From contig SEFA01000008.1 in NCBI GenBank assembly GCA_004210455.1, forward strand, positions 1 to 64,000: DNA of 64,000 nt. The letters run 5' to 3'. Made by a program: the position numbers and the translations under genes. Under the pieces are notes generated by a model, which saw nothing but the letters and a program-made list of their open reading frames with translations, did no database searches and was not told the DNA's origin. Source of the stretch: Rubrivivax sp. Its GTDB lineage: Bacteria > Pseudomonadota > Gammaproteobacteria > Burkholderiales > Burkholderiaceae_C. Shown here one piece after another: positions 23,494 through 31,797 of this stretch; positions within the stretch are counted from its first letter, which is position 1; every line of letters begins with the position of its first letter.

Positions 23494-24270
23494 ATGTCCG
23501 CCTCTCTTTCCTCCAGCTGTGGCGTCGCCGCCCTTCGCGCCGGCGCCCCCGCCTTCCAGGATGCGCAAGCCGCCTTGCGCATCAAGTTGCGACAAGCTCG
23601 TCAAGGACTCAAGCAGCCGCCTGTGGGAAGCCGGGTGGTCGTTCCCGCGGCCGAGTCCTCGCTGCCAGGCATCGTGCGGATCCCACCGAAGACCGCGGCG
23701 CAGCCGGGTGAGGATCTGTTGCTCTGGATGGGCGACCGGGGGCGTGCGCGCCGCCTCGGGAAGAGCGTCCGGGTGCTGCTGCTGCAGTTGGCGCAGCGCG
23801 AGCCCGTGGTCTGGACGAAGCTCTGGCATACCCTGACCGTGAAGCGAGGCAGCGGCGTCATGACGCCACTGGATGATGGATTGAGGTCGCAGCTGATTCC
23901 GCTCATCGGACGCATGCGGGTCGACTACCGGCACGTGCATGATCGGCGCGCGAGCTCGCTCGAGGAGCGCGACTTCGTGGTCCGTGCGCTGCGCCAGCAC
24001 GCCGGGGAGGCGCTGCGCCAGATGGAGCGGGAAGAGATCGAGCGCGTCGGCGTCGCGCTGCGCTCGGGACACAGCGTGCTCGACACGGGGTTCGCCGCGC
24101 TGGAAGCGCGTCTGGCGGAATCCCTGCGCAAGGCGACGCACGGCATTCCCGGCGGCGAAGCGGCCCTGACGCGTTGCACACAGTCCGTGCTCGCGCTCAA
24201 CTGCCTGAAGGAGGCGCTGTTACGGGCCGTGGCCGAGGCCACGCCGGAGCAGCCCGTCCGTCGGCGCTGA
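23494..24270 (+). CDS. Orphan helical protein, possible secreted effector
   Basis: 258 residues from the ATG at 23494, with GAGG seven bases upstream; the frame is open back to 23419. I do not recognise a family. The N-terminus MSASLSSSCGVAAL is rich in Ser/Ala and lacks a signal peptide, as in type III secreted proteins. The remainder is strongly helical, with heptad-like stretches such as RDFVVRALRQHAGEALRQM and RRASSLEERD. A hydrophobic LLLWMGD and a VRVLLLQLAQ segment lie in the middle. It is flanked by a terminator upstream and xerD 65 bp downstream, both housekeeping. Function unknown; the effector idea rests on composition and context only. Confidence 0.55.
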   Translation: MSASLSSSCGVAALRAGAPAFQDAQAALRIKLRQARQGLKQPPVGSRVVVPAAESSLPGIVRIPPKTAAQPGEDLLLWMGDRGRARRLGKSVRVLLLQLAQREPVVWTKLWHTLTVKRGSGVMTPLDDGLRSQLIPLIGRMRVDYRHVHDRRASSLEERDFVVRALRQHAGEALRQMEREEIERVGVALRSGHSVLDTGFAALEARLAESLRKATHGIPGGEAALTRCTQSVLALNCLKEALLRAVAEATPEQPVRRR

Positions 24271-24335
24271 GCGGCGGATCGGGCTGTCCTTCCCGGTGCT
24301 TCCGGGGGCCTTGAGTGCCTCCCGGCGCTGGCATC

Positions 24336-25295
24336 ATGGGCGACATGTCGTCGTCGCTCCCGTTGCCGTCCGCTTCCGAACCTGTCGTTCCCTCCGCCGC
24401 GCGCGAGCGCAGCCGTCGGGCGGTCGATGCCTTCATCGAGTCGCTCTGGATCGAGGAAGGCCTGTCCCGCAACACGCAGCTGGCCTATCGACGCGATCTG
24501 CAGCTGCTGGCCGACTGGCTGGCGCGAGAGCGGGACCGGTCGCTCGACCAGGTCGAGGAACTGGACCTGATGGGCTACGCCGCCGCCCGTCACGAGGGCG
24601 GCAAGGCGAGCTCGGCGAACCGGCGGCTCTCCGTCTTCAAGCGCTACTTCCGATGGGCGCTGCGCGAGCGCCGCATCGACCGCGACCCCACGCTCAAGCT
24701 GATCACGGCCAAGCAGCCGATGCGGGTCCCCAAGACGCTCTCGCAACAGCAGGTCGAGTCGCTGCTCGATGCGCCCGACGTCGGCACCGCGCAGGGGCTG
24801 CGCGACCGCGCGATGCTGGAGCTGATGTACGCCAGCGGACTGCGCGTCACCGAACTGGTGACGCTCAAGAGCGTGCACGTGGGCCTGCGCGAGGCGGTGC
24901 TGCGCGTGACCGGCAAGGGCGACAAGGAGCGGATGGTGCCGTTCGGCGAGGAGGCGCATGTCTGGCTAATGCGCTACCTGAAGGAGGCGCGCACGCAGTT
25001 GCTGGGCGTGCGCGGCACGGACGATCTCTTCCTCAGCCGCTTCGGCCAGGCCATGACGCGCGAGAGCTTCTGGCGGATCGTCAAGAAGTACGCCCTCATC
25101 GCGGGGATCACGAGTCCGATCTCGCCGCATACGCTCCGGCATGCCTTCGCCACACACCTGCTCAACCATGGCGCGGATCTGCGCGCGGTGCAGCTGCTGC
25201 TGGGCCACGCCGACCTGTCGACGACGCAGATCTACACGCACGTGGCGCGGGAACGGCTCAAGCAGTTGCATGCGGCGCATCACCCGCGCGGGTGA
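24336..25295 (+). CDS. xerD: Site-specific tyrosine recombinase XerD
   Basis: 319 residues. With XerC it resolves chromosome dimers at dif at the division septum. The N-terminal SAM-like domain (SLWIEEGLSRNTQLAYRRDL) is followed by the catalytic domain with Arg in ASGLRVTEL, Lys in TGKGDKER, HTLRH, His of GHADLSTTQIY and the nucleophile Tyr in QIYTHV. The HADLSTTQIYTHVA signature marks XerD. Starts at 24336 or 24345 are both possible and differ by three residues. No genomic island or integron feature adjoins it, so this is the housekeeping copy. Confidence 0.94.
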   Translation: MGDMSSSLPLPSASEPVVPSAARERSRRAVDAFIESLWIEEGLSRNTQLAYRRDLQLLADWLARERDRSLDQVEELDLMGYAAARHEGGKASSANRRLSVFKRYFRWALRERRIDRDPTLKLITAKQPMRVPKTLSQQQVESLLDAPDVGTAQGLRDRAMLELMYASGLRVTELVTLKSVHVGLREAVLRVTGKGDKERMVPFGEEAHVWLMRYLKEARTQLLGVRGTDDLFLSRFGQAMTRESFWRIVKKYALIAGITSPISPHTLRHAFATHLLNHGADLRAVQLLLGHADLSTTQIYTHVARERLKQLHAAHHPRG

Positions 25296-25309
25296 TCGGG
25301 CCAGGGGAA

Positions 25310-25338
25310 TGAACCGGCGACTCGCGAGCTGGCACCAA
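25310..25338 (+). promoter_or_regulatory. hrp-box-like promoter element ahead of the phosphatase-like gene
   Basis: TGAACC, 16 bases, GCACCAA. The HrpL-type hrp box is GGAACC-N15/16-CCACNNA, so this differs at one base in each half and has the right spacing. It ends 49 bases before the ATG. I did not find comparable matches before the other orphan genes, so it may be chance. Confidence 0.3.
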
Positions 25339-25387
25339 TCCGTTATCCCAGCCCCTCGCAATCCCGCATCGGGATCTCGATCTCCGC

Positions 25388-27544
25388 ATGTACCACTACG
25401 CCCATCCGCAGCCGTTCGATGTCATGCCGACCCCGTTTCAGGGAGGCCTGGCAAACAACGGTTTCAACCCCTTCGTTGCTCAACCCTGGCCCGCGCTGGC
25501 GCCCGGTATCCTGGAGATCAATCTGCTGAGCCTGGCGGCGGCTGCGGCGGGCCAGTGGCTGGCGGGCATCGTCCCGCCCCTGCTCAACGCCACGATGACG
25601 CCGGCCTTCCAAGGTTTTCCGCCCCTGATGCAGGCGGCGCTGCCGTTGTCGCAACCGGACATGGATCCGCGCGGCGCGATCGCGTTCGCCACGGCCTTGG
25701 GCGAGGGCGGCATCACCGACCTGATCGTGGCCGAGGGGCAGGTGCCGGGGCCCTTGCTGGCTCGTCTGCGCATGCCCGGTCAGTCGCAGGGCTGGCAGGT
25801 GCCGGGTCCTGACGGGCAACCCGTGACGGCGACTTTCCATCGTGTCGACGCGCCGACCGACGACGGCAGCTGGCTGCTTCAGGCCGACGTCTCACACGGC
25901 GGGCAGATGATGTCCTCGCAGCTGGTGCGGATGCACGAGGCCATTGCCGATCCGCGTCGTCCTCAGCTGTTCCGGGAAGGTGTGGCGCGCGGTCACGCGT
26001 CATGGACCGGTCAGTGCGCCGCGGGCCAGGACGCCCGCATGGCGGTCGTTTGCGAGGACGGTGCCCGCCGCTCCGGCGCGGCGGCCGTGCTGCTGCGGCA
26101 GTTGAGCCAGGAGCAGGCGCACGAGTCCGGCTGGGGCTCCGACGAGAGCGCGTCTCCCGACCAACTCCGACGGGCCAACAACGAGTTCATCCGTGCGTGC
26201 GCGGGATCGCGCGGACCTGCGTTCGCAGAGAACCAGGAGATGTTCTTGAAGGCCGGCCTGAAACGTTCGACGGAGCGTGCCAGCGAAGGTCCGGACGAGT
26301 ACCGGCGGACGGGCTCTCCGCCACCGCAGTCGCTGTTCCAGTCTCCGTTCTGCTCGTTGCAACGCCGAGCGGCGGCTGTGTCGGACAGCGGCGTCGACAG
26401 CCAAAGCGATGTCGATACCGATGACGATGCAGATAGCGCCAGTTGCTTCAGCCTGTCATCGGCAGGCGATGCCGAGCTCGACGCCCGACCAGGTGACGAG
26501 CGGCTCGCCGAGTTCGACGATCACACTGCCGCTGTGGCCCCGGAACCCTCGAACCTGGACAAGCCGATCCCAGACGCCAGGGCATTGCCACCGCCCTCGA
26601 CGCCGGGGTCGAAGTCCTTGAATGGGGCCAAGGTCTCGCCGCAAGATGCGGTGCCGCGCGCACCGGCATCAACGCCAGTTCCGGCTCCGGCATCGGCACT
26701 GTCGCCCGGCCCGGGGTCGGATGTCCTGCTGACAGGGTTACGCGCCGCGATGCCCGCGCAGAAGGGAACAATCTCGGAAGAGGCCCGATTGCTGACCCGG
26801 CTGCCGGAAGCGCCGACACACGACCCTGCTGCCGCAGATCGTGCTGCCGAGTTGCTCAAGGAGCGCAAGATCATGGCGACCATGGCCCGCCTACCGAAGC
26901 CACCCGCCGGACAGCCGCGGAGCCGTTCGGCACCCGACCTGTCGCAGGTGTCCAAGGAGGCCGAGGCGACGACGACTCGTGCGCTGGCCCAGGCGCGCTC
27001 CGCCAGCGAACCCGATCTGCGGAAGACGCCGCCTGCGCGTCCCTTGCAGGAGACGATGGGATCTCTGTTCCGGGAGATCGACGCCTCCCTGGGACTGCGC
27101 CAGAGAATGAAGCGCAGCTTCACCTTCAACAACGGGAACGCCCGGGCATTGGATCAGGTCACGGAACGGATGAGGCGGGTGGTCGACCAGCTCCGTCGCG
27201 TTCATGAGCAGCGGGCAGGCGCCGACGCTGATGCTGGCGCAGAGGCGGGATTCATCGTCGAGAACCTGGCCAGGTCCGCCGACCATGCGTTCAAGGCACT
27301 GACCCTGGCCGCCCAGTTGCGACTCGCCGATGCATTCCATGGGAACGGCGGCCAACTCGCGGCGCTCCGAGGCGCGCGCGACGATCTTCTGAAGACGATG
27401 ACCCGCCTGTCCGACACGAAGTCCGGCGTTCCCGGAACCCTGGGTCCGGATTTCGCGGTCGCTCAACGCAAACACGAAGCCCTGAACTACACGATCGCGG
27501 CCCTGGAGTTCGCCGTGCCGTCGACGGGCGGACCGGTCAACTGA
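25388..27544 (+). CDS. Protein tyrosine phosphatase-like orphan protein, probable type III effector
   Basis: 718 residues. Residues ~95-290 resemble a YopH/HopAO1-type tyrosine phosphatase. The P-loop VVCEDGARRSG has Cys222 and Arg228 and matches CxxGxxR[ST]. ADVSHGG at 166-172 sits where the WPD acid loop is expected (Asp167, 55 residues before the Cys), and RGPAFAENQEMF at 275-286 resembles the Q loop with Gln283. The usual His before the Cys is Val. Residues ~300-450 are Ser/Asp- then Pro-rich and disordered. RSRSAPDL (511-518) recurs as RSASEPDL (537-544), and the last 150 residues look helical. The N-terminus has no signal peptide and is Pro/Asn/Gln-rich. The gene stands alone between xerD and an lrp gene, overlapping the latter's stop by 8 bp. 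No chaperone or secretion gene is near. Fold assignment comes from motifs only. Confidence 0.65.
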   Translation: MYHYAHPQPFDVMPTPFQGGLANNGFNPFVAQPWPALAPGILEINLLSLAAAAAGQWLAGIVPPLLNATMTPAFQGFPPLMQAALPLSQPDMDPRGAIAFATALGEGGITDLIVAEGQVPGPLLARLRMPGQSQGWQVPGPDGQPVTATFHRVDAPTDDGSWLLQADVSHGGQMMSSQLVRMHEAIADPRRPQLFREGVARGHASWTGQCAAGQDARMAVVCEDGARRSGAAAVLLRQLSQEQAHESGWGSDESASPDQLRRANNEFIRACAGSRGPAFAENQEMFLKAGLKRSTERASEGPDEYRRTGSPPPQSLFQSPFCSLQRRAAAVSDSGVDSQSDVDTDDDADSASCFSLSSAGDAELDARPGDERLAEFDDHTAAVAPEPSNLDKPIPDARALPPPSTPGSKSLNGAKVSPQDAVPRAPASTPVPAPASALSPGPGSDVLLTGLRAAMPAQKGTISEEARLLTRLPEAPTHDPAAADRAAELLKERKIMATMARLPKPPAGQPRSRSAPDLSQVSKEAEATTTRALAQARSASEPDLRKTPPARPLQETMGSLFREIDASLGLRQRMKRSFTFNNGNARALDQVTERMRRVVDQLRRVHEQRAGADADAGAEAGFIVENLARSADHAFKALTLAAQLRLADAFHGNGGQLAALRGARDDLLKTMTRLSDTKSGVPGTLGPDFAVAQRKHEALNYTIAALEFAVPSTGGPVN

Positions 27545-28070
27545 CCGGCAGTCCCGCCGGCGGCTTGATCTCCTCCAGGCAGATCATCGACCGCACGTCG
27601 GCGACGCCGTCCAGCTGCATCAGCTTGTCGGTGAGGAACTTGGACAGCGCCTGCAGGTCGCGGGCCACCACTTTCAGCAGGTAGTCCGAGTCGCCGGACA
27701 CGGTGTGGCATTCGAGGATCTCGGGGAAGTCGCGGATCAGGGATTCGATCTCGCGCACGCGGACGAAGGCCTGCGCGGTGATGTTCAGGCTGACGTAGGC
27801 GGTGACGCTCAGTCCCAGCGCGAGCGGCGCGACGTCGGCGCGGTAACCGCGCAGCACGCCGCGCTCCTCCAATGCGCGCACGCGGCGGAAGCACTGCGGC
27901 GCCGACAGGTGGACCTGGGTCGCGAGGTCGACGTTGGACATCCGGCCGTCGCGCTGCAAGGCCTCCAGGATCCGCAGGTCGATCGCGTCCAGCGACACCG
28001 CGCCGGTGGGGCGGGGCGGGGACGTCTTCTTGTCCGATCGATCGTTCATCTTGTTCGTCATCGGTGTCAT
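27537..28070 (-). CDS. Lrp/AsnC-family transcriptional regulator
   Basis: 177 residues from the ATG at 28070; ATGs at 28061 and 28049 are also in frame. The N-terminal winged helix reads AIDLRILEALQRDGRMSNVDLATQVHLSAPQCFRRVRALEERGVL. The C-terminal RAM ligand-binding domain includes ECHTVSGDSDYLLKV and VADVRSMICLEEIK. It is a feast/famine type regulator that senses an amino acid; which one cannot be told. It is convergent with the phosphatase-like gene and divergent from marC (105 bp between). Confidence 0.9.
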   Translation of the reverse strand: MTPMTNKMNDRSDKKTSPPRPTGAVSLDAIDLRILEALQRDGRMSNVDLATQVHLSAPQCFRRVRALEERGVLRGYRADVAPLALGLSVTAYVSLNITAQAFVRVREIESLIRDFPEILECHTVSGDSDYLLKVVARDLQALSKFLTDKLMQLDGVADVRSMICLEEIKPPAGLPVS

Positions 28071-28175
28071 GGCGAGGAATTGTTGCGATTCTACGGACCG
28101 CGGTGAACGAAGTGTGCGTGGCGGCGCCCCAACGCCTGGCCTCGCCCGGTCCGCCATCGGCGAGAATCCCGCCCC

Positions 28176-28778
28176 ATGGATCACAGTTTCCTCTCCGCCC
28201 TCATCCTGCTGCTGCTGGTGCTCGACCCGCTGGGCAGCCTGCCGATCTTCATCCCGATCATGCGGGCCGTGCCGCGCGAGCGCCGGCTGAAGGTCGCGCT
28301 GCGCGAGGTCGGCATCGCCTTCGGCGTGCTGCTCGCCTTCATGTTCCTGGGGGAGGGCTTCCTGCGCCTGATGCACCTGTCCGAGCGCTCGCTCGAGGTC
28401 GCCGGCGGCGTGATCCTGATCATCATCGCGATCCGGATGATCTTCAGCCACGCCGGCGAATCCGCCTACGGCGTGGAGACCGGCCGCGAGCCCTTCATCT
28501 TCCCGCTGGCGGTGCCGCTGCTGGCCGGCCCGTCGGCGATGGCGACGGTGCTGCTGCTGGCCTCGCGCCAGCCGGACCGCGTCGCAGAATGGATTGGCGC
28601 GCTGTTCACCGCGATGGTGATCTCGTTCCTCGCGCTCATCCTGGCGGACCGGATCCGCAAGCTGCTGGGCGACTCGGTCGTCTCCGCGATCGAGAAGCTG
28701 ATGGGCCTGGTGCTGACGGCCATCGCGGTCGAGATGATTCTGTCCGGCCTCAAACGCTACTTCGTCGGCGGCCTCTGA
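28176..28778 (+). CDS. MarC-family integral membrane protein
   Basis: 200 residues with six predicted membrane helices. Family signatures are LDPLGSLPIFIPI in helix 1, IVAGGVILI-like GGVILIIIAIRM, and FPLAVPLLAGPSAMATVLLL. It belongs to the MarC/YhgN (UPF0056) family, whose transport function is not settled; the old link to antibiotic resistance was withdrawn. The stop codon is part of the 106-bp palindrome that follows. Confidence 0.88.
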   Translation: MDHSFLSALILLLLVLDPLGSLPIFIPIMRAVPRERRLKVALREVGIAFGVLLAFMFLGEGFLRLMHLSERSLEVAGGVILIIIAIRMIFSHAGESAYGVETGREPFIFPLAVPLLAGPSAMATVLLLASRQPDRVAEWIGALFTAMVISFLALILADRIRKLLGDSVVSAIEKLMGLVLTAIAVEMILSGLKRYFVGGL

Positions 28779-28881
28779 CGCGGTGCCGCTTTGGGCGCAC
28801 CGCGTCGTTGCAAATCCTCGCCATAGCTGGGCTATGGCTCCGGTTTGCGCCTAGCCGTGCACCCAAATCGGCACCACGTCA
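28776..28881. repeat. 106-bp imperfect palindrome joining two convergent stop codons
   Basis: The outer arms (28776-28799 and 28858-28881) pair over 24 bases with three mismatches. The centre GCCATAGC-TGG-GCTATGGC is perfect, and the intervening segments pair partly. The ends are the TGA of marC and the reverse-complement TGA of the GNAT gene. It may be a bidirectional terminator or an inserted REP/MITE-like element. Confidence 0.75.
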
Positions 28882-29451
28882 GCCGAGCAGGGTCGTGGAT
28901 CGGATTTCTTCAATGGCCCTGGCGGCCGACGGCGAGCGGCGCCATTCGTCAACGGTCATGCCATAGACCGCGATGTCGGCCTCATGCCAGCGCTGCGTCT
29001 CGCGGTAGCTCATGCCGAGCTTCTTCATGATGTGCGCCGAGCCCTCGTTTTCCGGCTCGCAGACCGCGACGATCTCGGGGGCCTTCAGGTCGTCGAACGC
29101 GAAGGCCGCCATCCGGCGCGCCGCTTCCGAACCGTAGCCCTGACTCCAGCGGTCGCGGCGCAGGCGCCAGCCGATCTCATGCGGATTCGTGGTCTCGCCG
29201 CGCAGGTGCTGGATGCAGCCGGCGCCGACGATCTCGCCGGTCCGCACCTCGAAGAAGGTCCACCAGCTGAAGCCCCAGTCGCTCCAGCGCTGCTGGACCC
29301 GGTCGATCATGGCCTGCGTGTCCGCCAGCGTGTCGGGCTTGCCGGTGATGTAGCGCATCACCTCGGGATCGCGGTTCATCTCGAACAGGCCGTCCAGGTG
29401 GGCGCCGGTCATCGGCTCCAGGCGCAGCCGAGGGGTGGTCAGGATCGTCAT
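28879..29451 (-). CDS. GNAT-family N-acetyltransferase (RimJ/RimL-like)
   Basis: 190 residues. The N-terminus TTPRLRLEPMTGAHLDGLF and the acetyl-CoA loop RDRWSQGYGSEAARRMAAFAF, then ENEGSAHIMKKLGM, are hallmarks of the Acetyltransf_3 (RimJ/RimL) group. Those enzymes acetylate ribosomal protein termini or small amines. The substrate here is unknown. It is 20 bp downstream of the diguanylate cyclase stop on the same strand. Its stop codon lies in the shared palindrome. Confidence 0.87.
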   Translation of the reverse strand: MTILTTPRLRLEPMTGAHLDGLFEMNRDPEVMRYITGKPDTLADTQAMIDRVQQRWSDWGFSWWTFFEVRTGEIVGAGCIQHLRGETTNPHEIGWRLRRDRWSQGYGSEAARRMAAFAFDDLKAPEIVAVCEPENEGSAHIMKKLGMSYRETQRWHEADIAVYGMTVDEWRRSPSAARAIEEIRSTTLLG

Positions 29452-29471
29452 CGTCCGACTGTACGACGCGC

Positions 29472-31673
29472 TCAGCGTGCGTGACTGTGGTCATCTTCCC
29501 GCGCGCCGGCTCCGGGCGGAGCCGGGGACGCCGGTCCCTGCCGCAGCGCGGACAGGTCGACCTCGTCCGGCGGCAGCGCGCCGTTGAGCCAGCGGATCCG
29601 GCAGCGACCGGCGCGCTTGCAATCGAACATCGTCTGGTCCGCGCGACTCATCAGGACGTCGGCGTCGACGCCGTCGAGCGGGAAATGCGCGACGCCCAGG
29701 CTGCTGCCGACCTGCACCGTCGCGCCTGAACTAAGACGGACCGGCTCGAGGATGGCGCGCAGCAGCCGCTCGCACACGGCACGACTGTCGGTCGCCGAAG
29801 GCAACGGCGACAGCAGCACCACGAACTCGTCGCCGCCCAGCCGCGCAGCCGTGTCCGTCGCCCGGATCCCGGCCGTGAGCCGCTCCCCGACGGTCTTCAG
29901 CACCTCGTCGCCCGCGTCGTGGCCGTGGGTGTCGTTGACGGCCTTGAAGCCATCCAGGTCCATGTTGACCACCGCCACCGCGTGTTTCTGGCGCTGGGCC
30001 GAGGCGATCGCCTGTCGCAGCCGGTCGGCCAGCAGCACGCGGTTGGGCAGGCCGGTGAGCGCGTCGTGGAAGGCGGCGCGCTCGACGCGGGCCTCATAGG
30101 CCTTGCTCTGGGTGATGTCGACCATCATCCAGAGGGTGGTCTCCTCGTCGCGCTCGCCCGGCAGGGCGACACCGTTCAGGTCCACCCAGACCAGGCTGCC
30201 GTCCTTGCGCCGCATCTGCTGCTGGCTGCGGTAATGCCCGCCGCGCCGCAGCACCGGATAGGCGTTGCGACCGAGCGCGGCGAAGCTCTCCTCGTCGATG
30301 TAGAGGTCACGCACCGGCAGGCCCAGCAGGCCGTCCTTCTCGTAGCCGAACAGCCGTTCCAGCGCGCCGTTCTTCCACACGATGCACCGCCCGCGCAGCT
30401 TGGCCATGGCGATGACCTCGGTGTCCAGCATCGCCTGCTGATCCAGCGTCACGCGGCGCAGGTCCTCCGTCATCGTGTCGGCGAGCGCCTGCACGCGTGC
30501 TCGCCCGGCCGCCAGCAGGTAGGTCATCGCCGACAGCAGCGTCGTCAGCACCAGGCCGACCAGGCCGGGCTCCCAGCTCGCCGCGTCGATGATCTTGCGC
30601 TCATAGGCGGTCGTCAGCGCGGCCTCGACGCGAAAGGCGCGGCCGGAGATCTCCACCAGGTGCTCGTCCTTGACGAGGCGGGCGTCGTAGCCGGCACGCG
30701 ACGTCGCCGGGGCGTCCAGCGGCTGGATGCCGGTGACGGAGTCCAGCAGCAGGTCCTCCATCGGGGTGTGGTCGTCGACCAGCAGCCGGAAGTCCATCGG
30801 CGCGGCCGCGAGGCCCTCCTTGAGGCCGTGCAAGATCTCCTGCGCCACCAGCGGCGCGTAGAGCACGCCCACCAGCGCCTGTCGCCGCTGCTCGGGCGTG
30901 ACGGGATCGGCGCCGTCGCGGAAGACGGGCACCAGCAGCAGCAGGCCGGGGCCGTGCGCGTGGTCCTGGACCAGCGGGACCGGCGCGGACAGGGTCGCCT
31001 CGCCGGTGGCGATGGCCTGCTCGATGGCGCGGCGGCGTATCGACTCCGAGCCGAGGTCGAAACCCCACGCCGGGTAGTTCTGCGACAGCGGCTCGATGTG
31101 CGAGACGACGAAGAGATCCGGCGCGGCGTCGCCGAAGCTGCGCACCGCGAACTGGGGCGCCCCGTCGGCCCGCTCGGCGGCGACGAAGGCGGCAAGGTCG
31201 GCGCGCATCACGCGCGGCACGAAGCCGAAGCCGCGCACGCCGGGGAATTCACGCGGCAGGTCGCGCGACTGGACGTAGGCGCGGAAGGCGGTCCGGTCGA
31301 TCCGCCCATGCATCGCGGCGATCGTCCCGCGCGCGCCCTTGAGGCCGTAGACCGGCTGGATGAAACGCTGGATGACGTCGCGCTCCAGGCGCTCCATCTG
31401 GCGTTCGAGCACACGATGGCCTTCGGCGACGACGCGGTTGCGGTTCCAGAGCATCGCGCTGAGCGTCAGCGCCAGGCCGATCAGCAGGACCAGCAGCGCA
31501 CCGACGACGGCCGGCATCGGCAGGTCGCCGGGCGGCGGAGCGGTCGGTTCATTGAACGTGGAGTCTCGCTCGGGAGTGGCGTGCACGGGCAGGGCGGCCG
31601 GGCCGCGGGCGCTGGACACAGCCGCCAACTGTAGAGCAGCGGTCGCGCCGGCGCACACGTCCTTGCAGCGCAT
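29472..31673 (-). CDS. CHASE-PAS-GGDEF diguanylate cyclase
   Basis: 733 residues. A membrane helix lies at ~54-76, then a periplasmic CHASE1 domain (FRAYVQSRDLPREFPGVRGF), a second helix near 372-392, a PAS/PAC domain (RCIVWKNGALERLFGY; MRRKDGSLVWVDLNG) and a GGDEF domain. The active site is intact (LGGDEF), and RATD five residues before it is a product-inhibition I-site. It should make c-di-GMP from GTP in response to a periplasmic ligand. There is no EAL domain. The start is uncertain: the first helix can also be reached from the ATG at 31517. Confidence 0.9.
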   Translation of the reverse strand: MRCKDVCAGATAALQLAAVSSARGPAALPVHATPERDSTFNEPTAPPPGDLPMPAVVGALLVLLIGLALTLSAMLWNRNRVVAEGHRVLERQMERLERDVIQRFIQPVYGLKGARGTIAAMHGRIDRTAFRAYVQSRDLPREFPGVRGFGFVPRVMRADLAAFVAAERADGAPQFAVRSFGDAAPDLFVVSHIEPLSQNYPAWGFDLGSESIRRRAIEQAIATGEATLSAPVPLVQDHAHGPGLLLLVPVFRDGADPVTPEQRRQALVGVLYAPLVAQEILHGLKEGLAAAPMDFRLLVDDHTPMEDLLLDSVTGIQPLDAPATSRAGYDARLVKDEHLVEISGRAFRVEAALTTAYERKIIDAASWEPGLVGLVLTTLLSAMTYLLAAGRARVQALADTMTEDLRRVTLDQQAMLDTEVIAMAKLRGRCIVWKNGALERLFGYEKDGLLGLPVRDLYIDEESFAALGRNAYPVLRRGGHYRSQQQMRRKDGSLVWVDLNGVALPGERDEETTLWMMVDITQSKAYEARVERAAFHDALTGLPNRVLLADRLRQAIASAQRQKHAVAVVNMDLDGFKAVNDTHGHDAGDEVLKTVGERLTAGIRATDTAARLGGDEFVVLLSPLPSATDSRAVCERLLRAILEPVRLSSGATVQVGSSLGVAHFPLDGVDADVLMSRADQTMFDCKRAGRCRIRWLNGALPPDEVDLSALRQGPASPAPPGAGAREDDHSHAR

Positions 31674-31797
31674 CCGGATTCGTTACAACTGACGCGACGG
31701 ACCGTGGCGCAAGCGCCTATCCTCCCTCGCTCAAGGGGGCGGCGCGCGGCTTGCTCCTGTGCTGCAATCGATCCTCATCTCCGGCGAAGGTGGGCAC

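Noticed and set aside
24336-25295. xerD as the integrase of a genomic island carrying the orphan genes
   Set aside because: The sequence is a canonical XerD, with no flanking tRNA, attachment repeats or other mobility genes.
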